A stretch of DNA of 64,000 bases. It comes from Anabas testudineus. Its lineage: Eukaryota > Chordata > Actinopteri > Anabantiformes > Anabantidae. How positions within the stretch are numbered: position 1 is the first letter of the stretch; every line of letters starts with the position of its first letter. The stretch is taken from NCBI RefSeq assembly GCF_900324465.2, contig NC_046626.1:14089459-14153458 (forward strand). The letters run 5' to 3'. The translations under genes and the position numbers were made by a program. Of the stretch, positions 1 through 13,829 are shown piece by piece. The notes under the pieces are model-generated. The model did no database searches, was not told the origin of the DNA, and saw nothing but the letters and a program-made list of their open reading frames with translations.

Positions 1-1067
1 GGAAGTCAGTTTGGTCGCTCAGATTACAAAACAGTCCCGACCTTAAACGCGGCCCTTACCCTATTGGCCTGTTGGGTTGCTTTGCAGTCTTACTGCTGCA
101 TGGCAACAGAACAGGAAGATGCAGTAGCACCACCTTGTGTTGTGGCACAGTCAAAGATTAAAGGTCTAAAACAATACAATGTTTAAAAAGCTGAGTTTCA
201 TTAAAGTCATTGCAATGGAGGACACAAAAAGACTGATGTTTAGAGCCAAAGATTAAAGGAAAATGTTAGGCTGTTAATCTGCATGATTCAAAGCAAAGAA
301 TAAAGCTCAGAAACAAATCACATAAATACTTTCTAGCATAAGGCAACTGTGGCTCTTGCGAATTTTACACACAGCCGATGACGAAGCTGAACGGTATGAG
401 GGCATCCCCTTGGCCTTTATGTCTTGCGCAAAGAGAAGAGTAGAATGGCTTGTGTTGGCTATTCCCTCAGCCAGACGCGGCCAGACATTGAGTTGTTCTG
501 GCATAATTAGAACCTGCTGCAGATGTCTGAAGTATTACCTCACTGCAAAGAACACGGCTTCCCCAGCTAACAGCCCCAGCTGGATGGACCTGGACTCTGT
601 TCCGCTGCTGATCAATGGGGAGCTCCCTGCACTTACAGCCACCACTGGTTCTATATATTGACTGAATCAAGTGAGAGGAGGGGTGCTGGGGGCCTCTCCT
701 CCTTTTTGATGGATATGTCCTCTTATCCTGGTATTGAAAACATATTCATACAGACACCAGGGGAGTCTGTAAACTAAGTGCATGGCCCATAATATTAGGT
801 ATTAGAGTTTTCCATTGTCATTCAGTACTTAGAGTACTCACTGCTCATTAACAGGAGAATTATTACTGCATTTACATCATGCAGTATAAGACATTTTGCT
901 GGTATTGTGTAGGCCCGACACTGTAGGGTCTCACATAATGTCTTCGTGAGACTCAAAATAAAATTAAGTGAGGGACAGTCTGGGGACCAAGCCTGTCTCT
1001 GAGGTCTCATAACTGCCTGAATCTAAACTTAAGGTCATTCCTCTGCTGCTCGACCAATTACCCACAG

Positions 1068-1110
1068 ACACACACACACACACACACATACACACACACA
1101 CACACACACA
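1068..1110. repeat. (CA)n microsatellite
   Basis: Dinucleotide CA tract of about 21 units with one T interruption. It lies in non-coding DNA. Confidence 0.95.
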
Positions 1111-4100
1111 GCTCTGTGGATTCTCAGCCAGACCTGCTGAATTACTCCTCCTGTGGGTTTACTTAATATAATAAATACGGTCTGCCATGGTCTGACAGTT
1201 TTTCATCAACCACCAATATGCAGAGGGTGCAAAGGGTAGATTCTGTACATGTGTCTGATGGATGTAGATCACATCGTTACGAGAACCGTTTTTCCTTTTT
1301 GCTTTTCTTTATCACTCGAGGTTCATTCAGTGACACATCACTGCTAGCACATCTAGAACACATTTTAATAATTTCCATATCTCAAAGGAAATGTGTAATT
1401 GCTCCCTGATATTTTCTCAGGGATGTGAAAGCTTCTAGCTGGAGACATGGTGTCATTGACATCAGGCACATATTTGTAGTCGTTGTTTGGTGGGATGAGT
1501 CATGTCATGACTCGTCTGTATGCGTGTTCCATAACCCTTGGTCCCTGCACAGAATCTCATTACAAGGAAAATGGTGGTGATTGTTTTTTTTTTTTTTGGT
1601 CTTGGGAGGAGAAATCTAGTTATGTCAAAGCTCAGACAGCCTTATTAAAAACCTTAATAAGAAAATGACAGCTGTGTGCGTATGCAGTGGCCAGCCGATC
1701 TGCAAAACCATGGGCAACTTTGAGCCATGAGATGATGCAAACTTCACACAGAAATATCCCAGACAGCTGAGCCAGTGGCCTTAAATCTTCTTGTTGTGAG
1801 CTGACAATGCAGACCGAAAAGAAAGACTACTTACTACCCAAGAGAACACATAAATTAAAACATACATATATGGGTTATCATTAAAAACAAAAGCTGTGAT
1901 CATCTTGTAGCTTAATTCACTGCTGCACAAAATAACATCCATCCTCTTTCCATTTTAAAAATGAACATGCTCTGTTTCTATATAAAACCCCCCAGACAGA
2001 GCATGTCCATTTTGATTTATGAAGAGGAAATAGTTGTGTTCTCCTTAAGGGTGGGCCTGTAATACCCATGTCACCCCCTCTCATTCTGCCGTGGTGGCCT
2101 TGTGTAAGCTGCAGCAAAAGGTCACCATTTCCAATAGTCAGTTGCAAGTATTATATTACAGCTTGGTCACTGTAGAAAAATATTCCCAGATGCAGTTTCA
2201 CTTTGAGGGGTGAACCAGAAAAGAGATACTTGATCACTCTAAACACTCAAAGGAGGAAGGGCTGTCCTCTCCGCTCCTTAAGCACATAATGGAGTTAATC
2301 CCTCGAACATAGGGAGTTCAAGCGAAGTTGGCTCTGACTCAGGCAAGAAAGAGTAAACCTGATGCAGAACAGTTATTCAAAATGATGTGCAAGATAATGA
2401 GAGAGTTATGAGGCAGCAATGTGCAAACTGACAGATGAGAGTAATAAAACCAGACGAAACTGGGTGTCATGTTTGCACACTCATTTGCTGCGTCTCTGGT
2501 TCTCAGTACTTTTTCAGTGGACTGTAAAAATGCAGGATATGTCCCATGGATCCACATAACCGATGGTGGTTATTGCCTCCCCGAAGACCTCAAGGAGAAT
2601 GTATTAAGAGCAGGTGTGCTCACATAAAAACCGCAATAAAATCCCATCACATGACTCTGCGAGATGAAGAGATTAGATAATTTTATTTGACAATTGGAAA
2701 ATATGTAATAACACTCAATAATGAACTGGGCATATTAAACTAAAACAATCATCCCAGCAGGTTAACAGGGGTCTATAGCCGTGAAGAGAAATATTATCAT
2801 GAAGCAGTCCAAAACATTTCAGATATTGTTTGAGTGTACGACAAAATAAGTTCTTTTCTCTAGGACAGTCGGGTTTATTGTACTGCTTACGCAAAGCTCT
2901 GACATCTTTGAGCGTCTGCTCATTGGAGAGACATGATGTAACCGTGATTAGGTAGTTGGATTTGGTATCACCTCAGTAAAAAAGTTCTCATGCTGTCATT
3001 GAGACGTGTTCCTCGCCACTTCATAACACCGCAACTGAGTTAACAAACGCAAAACCCGCTGTTCGCTCCGTCTCAGAAGTCTATCATATCTCCCTGGAAA
3101 ACAAATTGTGTGCACCAAACTAATAAATTTGAGCTCTAATACACTGTGAAATGTTAGACCACTATAAATCAAGTTAAGGAACTTAACAACAATGGGTGTG
3201 AGCAAGTAAGTGACCCGCCAGAACTCTGGTTATTCGCTCAATGAAGTTTCATAAGAATGAATTAAAGCATTGTGAATCAAATACAGTAAATCACCTGTAA
3301 TATGATGTGAACTACTTTTTTTTTTCTGACAGAAATCCTGACAATCAAATATTTATGATTTGCTCCTTTTAGAAATTCATACAAATAACAAGAATAGATT
3401 ATATAGATAGAGATTACCATAATTTACAGCTGTTTTTATTTATCTCCATACTTGGTTTAAATGAAATTACCATTTCATTAAGATAACAGATTATGTATTT
3501 GTTGAGTGGGTTAAGACTTTAAGACTTTATTGGTAGGGATAATAATGCAACAAACCCTAAACATTGTGTTTTCTGATTGTTCTTCATAATAATGCTCTTA
3601 CAATGTAAAAGTAACATGTTCATCAGAATGGTCATAATTCACTTAGCAGCCAGTGTACCACATGAACGACAAGCCAGTTGCGTTATTAAAAGAGAAACGT
3701 TTATCGTATGTGTTCATCTTTTCAGATGTAAGCAATATTTAACGATTTAACCCTCCACTTTGGAGATTAAAGCTCACCACTAATGACAGAACAACACAGT
3801 AACTTATAGATCTCCCTTTAGCCATGAAAACCACATAGGAGGAGAGGAGGGCGGAGAGTGACGCACTTTGTCATATATATAGACACGGTGATTCCACCAC
3901 CGTGTCGCCAGAACGGAAAGAATGTCTCGATAGATCCACCCCACGCGTACAAACACACGTCGAGCAAAGTGAACAGAAAAATGTTTATTACTATTCACTA
4001 TGTGGTTATTAAGTGAAACTGCAACCAGTGTATGTGCACAGTTGACTTGACTCTATGGGCTCTGACCTTGTCGCTCTCTGCAAACATGAAGCAGCTTCAG

Positions 4101-4400
4101 CAGAGCAGAGGTTAGGGTGCAACAATAATAAAATAAACCTAATTGATATTAGCATATTGACAGAATCAGCAACACACACAGCATCACATGAACACCTGGA
4201 TGAGAGCAACATAAATATAATTATGAAACAAACCCCAGCTCTGCAAAGTGAAACAGTGATTCTCATCATTTTAGCAGAGACTGCCCCAGTGCAGCTTTGG
4301 CTTCCAGCTTAAACAGGAGTGACAGCTAATATGAAAAATGGCAGATGAACACATGCTGGCAGTAGCATTGAGGAATGTGGCATGAAAATGATTTCCTCCA

Positions 4401-4470
4401 CAGAGTCAAGTCAAGTCATGTTCTTTATTTGCCATTCGCCCAGGTACAGATGGACACATACTTGATAAGC
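4401..4470. repeat. Possible teleost retroelement tail
   Basis: A doubled TCAAG unit is followed by a stretch reading TTCTTTATTTGCCATTCGCC and then CAGGTACAGATGGACACATA. From memory this resembles the ends of common teleost retroelements that read 'tcaagtcaagtc..ctttatt..'. The match is short and not checked against a library. Confidence 0.3.
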
Positions 4471-7398
4471 CCTTCACAGTTTTCTGTGTGTGTTTTTTTA
4501 AAGGACGCGGGATCTGACATAACCACAAATAGCCCAGAAAACTATACACAAAAATGCAGCTGTCTCACGTGACATCATCATTATCATCCCATCATAAAAA
4601 CACTTTACGTGCGTGTTACGGTAAGCGTGTGGCCAAATGGTCTGCAGATGATGACTAACAAATTGTACCACACTGTGAAGCCAAAGCAATAAAAACTCAA
4701 AATGTGAAACCGTATTGTTCCAGACAATCTCAAACATCAGATCCAGACTGGAATTGTTTTTGGGGATGAAGCTGGGCTCCTTCTAAGAAGAAAAGAACGC
4801 AAATATTCAATGTTTCTGACTCTCAAAACATTGGTCTACCACAGGTGCAAGTTTTCCATACCAATTAGCAAGTGCTCCACCCACAAATTTTCCATCAAAA
4901 TAAACTGGGAACACATAAAAAAAAAAAATCACATTAAAATGGGAGTGATTGTCTTTGATATTCAATGCTATAATTGAAACCAGGCGGCAGAATTACAGAG
5001 CTCTGTTTTGACGGCTCCATGGTTTCCATCAGTAAAAGGGGATTCCTGAGTGATATCCTGAGGAACACTAAATTTCCTTTTAGAGGAAAACCAAACAGGG
5101 TAACACGTCATTGTTTTGCACTGGCTTCATGGTCAATCGGCAGTACAGGTTTTTTTTCTGTACCTGTAATGGATACCAGGTCAAAGGTTCACACACTTTC
5201 TGTCTGCTGCTCGCACATTTCGCACATAAGTTTAGTAACTCACCTCACATATGGCGAGGCTGAGTAAACATCTGGCAATCTTTGTTTCAGCTTCTCAATA
5301 AGCTCACCAGGCCATGGTCTTGCTGTGTGTACTCAATCTTCTCCAATTACATAGTCGCTGGCTGCTCCCCTGAGGTTACGTGGACAAACCGTTTGAGATT
5401 GCGGAAGGAGTTTCCACAAAATAGGTGTTGTCCAAAAAATTCCTTACAGTTATGGAAATAAAAAGAAAGCGACATGAAGACTGAGAAGCGTAGAGAATGA
5501 GCTTATGGCTTTTTGGTGCATTTAACCAGCCTCCTTTTATTTTCTTTGTTTTTCTTTAATCTCCAAAGTTTGGAATGAAGTGGGAATAATTTACATGGCA
5601 TGTTAAGAACATCCAAATGCTGTCTTCTAATGGCTCGTGTGGTTGTGCTAAAGAAGACAAAACTTGTGTAGATTTCTAGAGCAATACAGAAGTTTCTCTT
5701 TATTTCTAAATTAAACCCATTCTTACGCCAAAGACGGTTACAATTATTCTTTCCGTTTGTGGTTGTATCGACTTCAACAGTCTAAGCCCATGGTATTAGG
5801 CTGGCGGCTTCCTTTTGGACGTTTTTTAAAAAGAACACACAAACCCCAACCCATTGTCCCGGCATGACTGGCTGTCTGTCTTGTGTCGACTCAAAGTCGT
5901 AATTAATGATGTCCATTCATACATTTACATTCATAAACTGGTGCATCTGGACAATGACTTCACAGGTCCCACTGTCGAGGCTGTTCTTACCATGCTGGCA
6001 GCGAGCCAGGCGAGGCTGCCGGCCCAGGCTCCTTTTTCCCAAGTTCCACCCAGGCGCTACATGCGCCGTCATCCTGCTGAAATGTAAACCCCAGATTCAG
6101 CTGTGTTTGTTATGGTTGCACCAGCCCTCAATAAACACACAACGCTGTCATAACGTAGCTATAACAGCGGGGCAAAATTTCAACAACAATCTATTTGGTC
6201 AGCTGCAATTACATCAGAAGGTGGTCGAACACGTGCATTTGCTGGACTGATAATTATTTCACAGGCACTCTTAGCAAGAGACCTACACGGTGTCCTTATT
6301 TCCTAACACATCTCGACATTTAATACAGAGGTTTAAGTCAAGTGCTTTTAAGTGTGTTTTCACAGCGTCTGAACCTGACCCCACTGCTCTGTGTTCACAG
6401 GAGCACTAGCATTACTGTTTGTGCTGGGGATGCTCTATTTAACAGCAGGGTCTGCTACACCGTTGTCTCTTTTAATCATCTGGCTACAGTATAAACAATA
6501 GTTTAAACTGAACACTTTTGTTGCCCTTGAGATCACTGGCCTGCTGCACTAATGGATATTTACTTTTCAGAGAAAATGAGTAACCAAGAAAGTCTATTTT
6601 TATCCTGAAATGACCCTGGTGTCAACCCCACCGAGGTGAGGGGGGCACACATCCTTAACTTTAATCAAACCACCAGCCCTGCAGGCTGCACGCTAGTGCA
6701 ACAACCTCCGCGTGATACATTTTTTTTTCCTATTCTTTTTTTTCAGCTCATGTGATCCAAAGTCATTATAACATAGCAGGTTCCAAGAGGATTTAATGTA
6801 AAAATATAAATCCATAGTCTGTCTGCGACTAGCTGGGGGTCTATGCAGTGTGGCATCAGCCGGGTGGGTAATTTATTGTGGGACCTAAGTGTTTCCATTT
6901 GCAGTAAGAGCCACTAAAAACAGACTTGCAGAGAGTTTCTGGGGGGCCCACTTGTAAAAGCAGTGATGCGGTTTGAGGTGGTTCATGGCCTGACAACCTG
7001 TTTGGGGACATGCACTGTATAGATGGGGTTTTAATGAATTCATAATCCATAGTCATCATAAAAGGGCTCATTTGTGCTCATATACCTTACACAGAGTATG
7101 ATGCACCTTTAAAGGAGCTTTCCCAAAGAAAATAATAAAAGACCTGCAAAGAATTGTTTTTAGAGTAGAGCAGCCATTTAATTTCTGGAGAAAAAACTAA
7201 AAAACATATTTATTATTTAAATAAATGTTGGCATTTGACTCTAAATATACATATACAGACATTAACAAGTGTTAACATCTTCTATCTGACCTAACACAAT
7301 GTAGATCCAATAATACTGTCCTTACAAGAGGTGCAAAGGTCAGAATGGAATGAATTCTTGTAGTTAATGAATGAAAGCTCACCATCAGCAACTTACTG

Positions 7399-7412
7399 CT
7401 GCCCTCTACTGA
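7399..7412 (-). promoter_or_regulatory. CTCF-like site
   Basis: On the minus strand the sequence is TCAGTAGAGGGCAG. It fits the vertebrate CTCF core CCASYAGRKGGCRS at 13 of 14 positions. This is a motif match only; occupancy is not shown. Confidence 0.4.
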
Positions 7413-10400
7413 ATCCAGTGAGCACGCATTGTGAACGGGAATATTATTTATGGAATATTTTCCCACCTCATGGTCAGCAGGACCATCAATTTAAACTGTG
7501 TGTTTTTGTAGGTAAGTAGGTATTCCTACACAATGACAGATTTGACAGAAACCAATGAGTCAGCATATAAATGTATAGGAATAAGTCATTATGAACGGTT
7601 TGTGTATCGTATCACTTCAAGTAATAATCATGGTGAGGTAGCCAGTTAAACAGTGGAAGCATTTCAGCAGAGTTCAGGTAGATTAAAATGTGGGGTTTTC
7701 ACCTGGAGTTGATTTGAGACTGATACTACTGTCTAAAACCACATTCCAGTTTGGTTTGGCTGTGTCGTTGTTAACTCTGTCGCCCAGAAATGAGAAAAGT
7801 TTGTGAAACAAAAGCCAGAAAACCAAAGTGCGTCTCAAGACCAAAGAAAACATAACAATAAGTGCAAGAGTGCATGATATCATCATGCAGCTCAGCAGCT
7901 GGGAAAGTACCACATTAACAGCCACGGAGGGCAAATTCATGCTGTGATAAAAACCAAAGAAAGATCTGAACCCAAACAATGTATGTGATAACACAAACAC
8001 TGAAATAAAGTAAAGTCAAATGTCCCATATTTACAGGTAAGAGTCTGTGGAGCGAGCTTTATCTTTACTCACAACTGAAAAGAATAACCAAGGAGAAGAG
8101 AATGATGATGATGATGTTGAGTGTCATATCACTTTCTTTGGAAACCACATGTACACCCCCTTGTTGGACCCAAGCACCTTCTTTCTAGGAACGTTTTTTC
8201 CCAGTTCTAACATTAACCAGCAGGCCTTATTTCCTGAAACCAGAAACTCCCTCAGCAAAAGGAAACACAGCAACACCTGCACTAGTAAGAGACTGGCCAG
8301 GACGTGAGTCAAGACTCAGGACATTAGACTCAGACAGTCTAATAGCGTACTAGAAGTGAAATCTCTCTTATACTTTACTTATATTTTCTAGGCCTGCTCT
8401 GCATCAACCATTACTTACAAATTAAAGTTATAAACAGTATAACCGATGAAGGGCTCAACACACTGATAAAAAACACATGACCTACATAAATGCACAAAGT
8501 TGAAAAGATAGTTACTGCATTATTTACATGATGCAAAATGGTGCAAAATGATTTAAAGTTTCATATATGTTACAGAAACAGCTGAAAAACACATCCCCGG
8601 GAATGATGACTCCAGCCTATTTGTACTGCAATCACATGGCTCCATATATTGTGCCTTTTTAGCCCACAGTCTTGGATTGCCTTTTTCCAACAAGAGTTGA
8701 TTGATTGGCCATCAATGGAGACACGCTCCTTGAATGAGTGTGCTTGCCGCAGAAATATCGAGTAAACAGACTTGGAAGTCAAGGCCAGCAAAATCCCTTG
8801 TGTCTCCATCCCATCCGTTAGCAAGGCAAAGCCAGATCTCATGTATCTGTGGTCAGACGAGACCGCCACCACTTCCTCGTATTGCAAGGCTGCTACAAAA
8901 CCACGCCAATGTGTGCTCCGCTTCCCTAAACTTTTTTAAGGGTTGGAATTCACACAACCATGTGGTGTGCTTCTGGAGTTTGGGAATTCCAAAATCTCAT
9001 TGTGTATCACTCACGTCAACAGAAATAAACAGCTCAGAGTGAAAACAATTTCAACCCTGCCGGGTGAACTTATTGTAATGGCACAAACAGACTTTTTTTC
9101 ATCTTGTGTGCTTCCAGTCTCACATCTTTCATGGTGGGCTGTGTTTAATAGAAGTGATAAGTTCACGCTAACTGAGACCAGACTGTTGATTGAGGCTGTC
9201 GGTCTTCTTTCAAATCCCTTTATGTCATGCGTCTTCCTGATTCCTAATTGAGCGCTCAGCCACTTGCCAAACCAAACCTGCTCCACTGTTGACATGAAGG
9301 AGTCCCCCCTTTTGGTGAAAGCAGCCCGACAGGGGTGGTCAGCTCGTGCCAACAGTCTTGGTGCCAACGGGATGTTATAACAGCAGAGGGAACAAAGTGA
9401 GCAACTTCCACACAACAGCATGAACGGCCACTGAAACAGTAATTAACATCCGTTTCTAATTTGCACATTTTGATAATTCTCTGTTTCGACTGGTCACATA
9501 GGAGCGCACTATGATGGGCGTTGCCTGTTGACTTTTTGTTAAGGAATAAAGCCTGGTTTGAATTCAGGAAACTCATTTCACTGGCTCTGGATTGTTCCAA
9601 ACAACTAAACCTAATTTGCTTTCCAGTTAATAAATTATGTTGTTTCGTTGGTTTTAATGGTCATTTTATGCCAAGTTATTATACCCAAGCGTTCTAAGGA
9701 TTCTAAGTCAATTACTTGTACAAAATCTTCAGCTCGCCTTTTAAAATATTTCCAAGGTACTCATCTCAATGGTGTTAACTGTTAATAAAAGCCTTATTAT
9801 ATTATTTTTAGGGGCTAACAATTCTTAACGAGTGATCCACATTATGTACAGTTGTTATGTACAGTTAAGGATTATGTACTGCCATTTATCTACAATTTAT
9901 CTTGCAAAACATATGTGCAGAACAGTTAAGCTTATTGTACAAACAGCAGATACAGTACTTTCCAAAGCCTCTTTGAAAAAAAAAGTTGTTGGGAATTGCT
10001 TCTGTTAGTTTCTGATTATGGAAACACTTTAAAAGGTAGCTACCTGCAGTTTTGTGAGACGACTGCTGCTGTTTACCACAGCCCTTTGTTTCAGGGGATT
10101 AATATATTCCTTACACTAAGGTTCGAGTATAGTGGAACACATGACAAGTGCAGTTGGAAATGCTAATGAGAGAAATCAACCAAAACAATGAGCTCAAAGA
10201 TTATAGAAATGTTCACAGAGTTAAGGGGGAAGAACAAAGTTAGGTGATAATTGTCTGTGGGTTGAACGAAGCCTATTGTGAATACCTGTACATTAACAAT
10301 TTGACTGAATGATTATTAAATACCCATCGTGTTGCTTAATTTATTCAAGTTCAACTAACCACTAATTACAAGTTCACATTAATAACAAATCACAACAACA

Positions 10401-11618
10401 GTACATAATTACTATGTAAGTCAATTCTTTACAGATAATGCAGACTCTGAACCATATCAATTTAAAACAAGGCCTATACAGTACATATACAGTGGTAGAT
10501 ATCTGTAATATTTAAAAACAGAGCAACGTAGTGTTTTGAGTTCTCAAGAGTCCAGGAGCTTAGTCACACATTTAGAGACTTCTGCTACATATTGATAACA
10601 ATGAGACACTTTGAATTGCTGCAGTACAAAGCAGCAATATTGAGACATGCAACATTAAGCCACAGATGTGCCACTTGTCCACAGAGGACAGGGACATTAT
10701 CAAAAACACAGATATTAGTGTAATGATGTTGGCAAATTTTATCTGTCAGTCAGTTACTTGAACTATTAGAAGTGATTTTACTGTCTTAGTTAAACACCTT
10801 TAGAAGTAGCATGCAGTTTGTTTGAATTACTTCGCTACAAGTGTTGTCATTGTTTTCAGGGTCTGGGAAACTGTACAGTTTTCAGTGTCTCCTCTAATAC
10901 ACGCGGAGTCAGCTTATTATTTTTTTTCCCCTTTCAACTTCACTGGGAGGGAAGGACATGCACTGAGGATTCATGCTATTTTCCCAAATCCCAGTCAGGT
11001 GTCACAAGCGATTGTTGGGAGTGACCTGTGCACTGATAAGAATGTGATCCCTCACTGGCTTCCCACCTCGAACAATCCCAAAAGGGTACGACAGTCAGAG
11101 CCAAGCCGAAAGCACCAGTATCTGGTGGTGAATCTGAGTGAGCTTCCTCTATGACAATAAGATGCCCGTTATGATTATACATGTTCACCCATTGGACCAT
11201 TTTTAGACTACATCTTCCCTTTAGACTAAAGTTAAAAGAATCAGTGGTTGAGGAAATATGTTCCCATACTTCAACTCCAAAAGTAAGAAAACAGAAATGT
11301 GTTACTCATATAATTAATGCCAATATATATCTGCTCAATGCAGTAGGCTGCACATTCAAAGTCATTATCACCTACGTGCAAATATCATGAACTTTGGTGA
11401 TAATCTTTAAAGCTAAGTTAACATATCCGTACTTCCCATCAATCACTCACACTGACAGTTGAATCCATGTTATTATATCACCAAACGCAGCAAATAACCT
11501 GTTTATAATTACGCAGGTGCCTTTTGCAGTATACTCAAACTATACATATCCAATGGGGACAAAGAGAAAGCTTACAGTGAATTTCTCAGGACCACGTTCA
11601 TCTGGTCGACTGTCTGAG

Positions 11619-13735
11619 CTACAGCAGCCTTTTCATACGGCAGGTGTGTTTTTCTATGTGCATGGTGGCTCGGTCCGTGGAGCTTGTCAGGACGTCCAGT
11701 ACTTCATCCTGCCGTTCCAGCTCCGTCTCTGCCTCGAGGGCAAGGTTCTTCAGCTGCATCAGCATCTACGCACACACATACACAACCAAATGAGTGCACG
11801 CTTGTGGAGAATTTATACACGAGCCTCCAGTGAACAAGAACAACTAAGGAGCAAGACACAAATAAAAGAAGATTGAATATTAAAAACTCACAGAAAACTG
11901 AGCAGTTGCAGTGGACCACATGTGGAGAGGTGTGAAGATGGGGTCAGTGAGTTAGAGCGAATGTGTGATAGTGAAATAACAACAGATAAAACTGAGAATT
12001 TCATTGATTTCATTTTTTCTCTCACATTTGACTATGAATAAAAACACTGTTGTTTAACATCTGCAGATCACATACAATTCAACACCAACCATGATGCAAT
12101 AACAGCTACTCACACAGCAGATATAAGGTTTTATATAATGTGGTCCTGTATATGAAACTTGAGAAAATATTGAGAGAGAAGTCTTGGCTTGCCTCTTGGG
12201 ATAACTGATATCATACAATACTGTTTGTTTTCTACTTTCTGAAGGTTTAAGGAATACTGCAACAGTATCTCCATGGCCCCAAAAACTGTGTATGTTATGG
12301 TTGATGGAACAACTTAAATACGCTGCAATGTGCCAAGCAAAACCTAATAAACACTCACTCCAAACCCCACCACCATGGTTTCTAAACTAATATTATGTTA
12401 TGCTACATATGCTCTCACACACACTCACTGACATTATGTCAGTTTTCACTGGCTGTTACATGCAGACATTGCAAATGAGCATAGAAATGACTCCAGACAG
12501 CAGTTTGAAAAACAGATAGTATGTCAATACACACTGAGGAGCAACCGTATTTACTGACTAAGGTCTCTGACTTTACTATTTCAGCTAGAAGAACATGACC
12601 CAATCACGTCTTAAAGTTAACATTAACAAGAGTGTTGGTGTGTCATAGAAAAACAGAAAACTAATATTTTTAGCTGCTGCTTATACAATGGCTAGAGGGC
12701 TTAAGTCATGTAGAAACCCCAAAATTAAACATTTAGGCTGCAACTAATAGAAAAATATATGACTTAAAATTCCTACTGTCTTGTGCATTAGTGAGGTAAC
12801 TTCAGGACTGTGTTAAGAGACAAACTATACTTGAAATACAAAAAAATTCTTTATCATTCTTAGGTAAACCAGTTTAAAACATTAACAAGTAGGAATTTCC
12901 AACCTCAAACAATAATAATTGTATAAAAATGCTGGGACAAAGGGGAGTATTTGCTAACGCACTTAGGTCAGGACATTAAACTGAGTGACCCACAAGTTTC
13001 CCCACTACAGATTCTAATCTTCACATGAATTACATTAAGAGCAGGGTGTGTACAGAAGCGTAGCATTTACTCAAAATCGGCGGCCTTTGAAGTCGGAACC
13101 ATTATCAGCGGTAGAAAATATGCCATTTATGAACGTAATAGACAAGCTGTATGACTCCCCTAATGCTGTTACTGCTATGATATGATTTGTTTGAAAAATG
13201 ATTACACAGACAGAAACAAACGTAAACCACGGTACATATTATGATATTATGTACAATAATTAACTACATATTAGACATGAAGTCTTGACAATGCCTCACT
13301 TAATATGATTTATGCAGTGTACCGGAAAAATAATGAAGTAGGGCTTTTAAGTAACTAATTAAATTTAAAAACTGAAACTAAAGTGGATACAATCTGCAGT
13401 TTATGCCAATCATACTTAATTAACTCAACCTCATTGTTGGCTTCAACTTGTGACTGGTGACTATTTATGTGTTTATCTGAGATGTTCTAACTTCTGAGTG
13501 TTTACATCATTTTCTGTCTGCCCTTCTATCAGCTAAGCCATCATACATACTTGGCTACATGTAGTATACACTAAGCAAATGAAGCTAATGAAGACTGTAG
13601 TCAGTAATTTGTCATCCAGTTTGTCTGTGATGTGTCTCTAAGCACAGTATACAAAAACAAAAGTAGTCTGACCGATGTTTTCCATGAAATGCAACCTGCA
13701 ATAATGTGTGTCACACACACACACACACACACACA

Positions 13736-13829
<94 letters not shown>

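Larger units (their letters stand above)
1..11600. other. Non-coding interval left of SNAP47
   Basis: I find no recognisable exon here. The open frames are short (136 codons at most), have no family resemblance, and usually overlap unrelated frames on the other strand. Visible content is a CA microsatellite near 1.07 kb, a short inverted repeat near 1.5 kb, a possible retroelement tail near 4.4 kb and a CTCF-like site near 7.4 kb. The part nearest 11.6 kb should contain the SNAP47 3' untranslated region, but no clear polyadenylation signal fixes its end. Confidence 0.6.

Noticed and set aside
356-661. Frame of 101 codons in a locally GC-richer patch
   Set aside because: Frames open on both strands, none resembling a known protein; no flanking splice signals that extend it.
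5854-6250. Two overlapping plus-strand frames (77 and 114 codons)
   Set aside because: The GC-rich patch opens two frames at once and neither resembles a protein family.
9011-9600. Overlapping minus-strand frames of 136 and 114 codons
   Set aside because: No family resemblance; other frames of similar length overlap on the opposite strand. Treated as chance.
10121-10134. GGTTCGAG resembling a tRNA T-loop
   Set aside because: No matching stems, anticodon arm or A-box upstream; not a tRNA.
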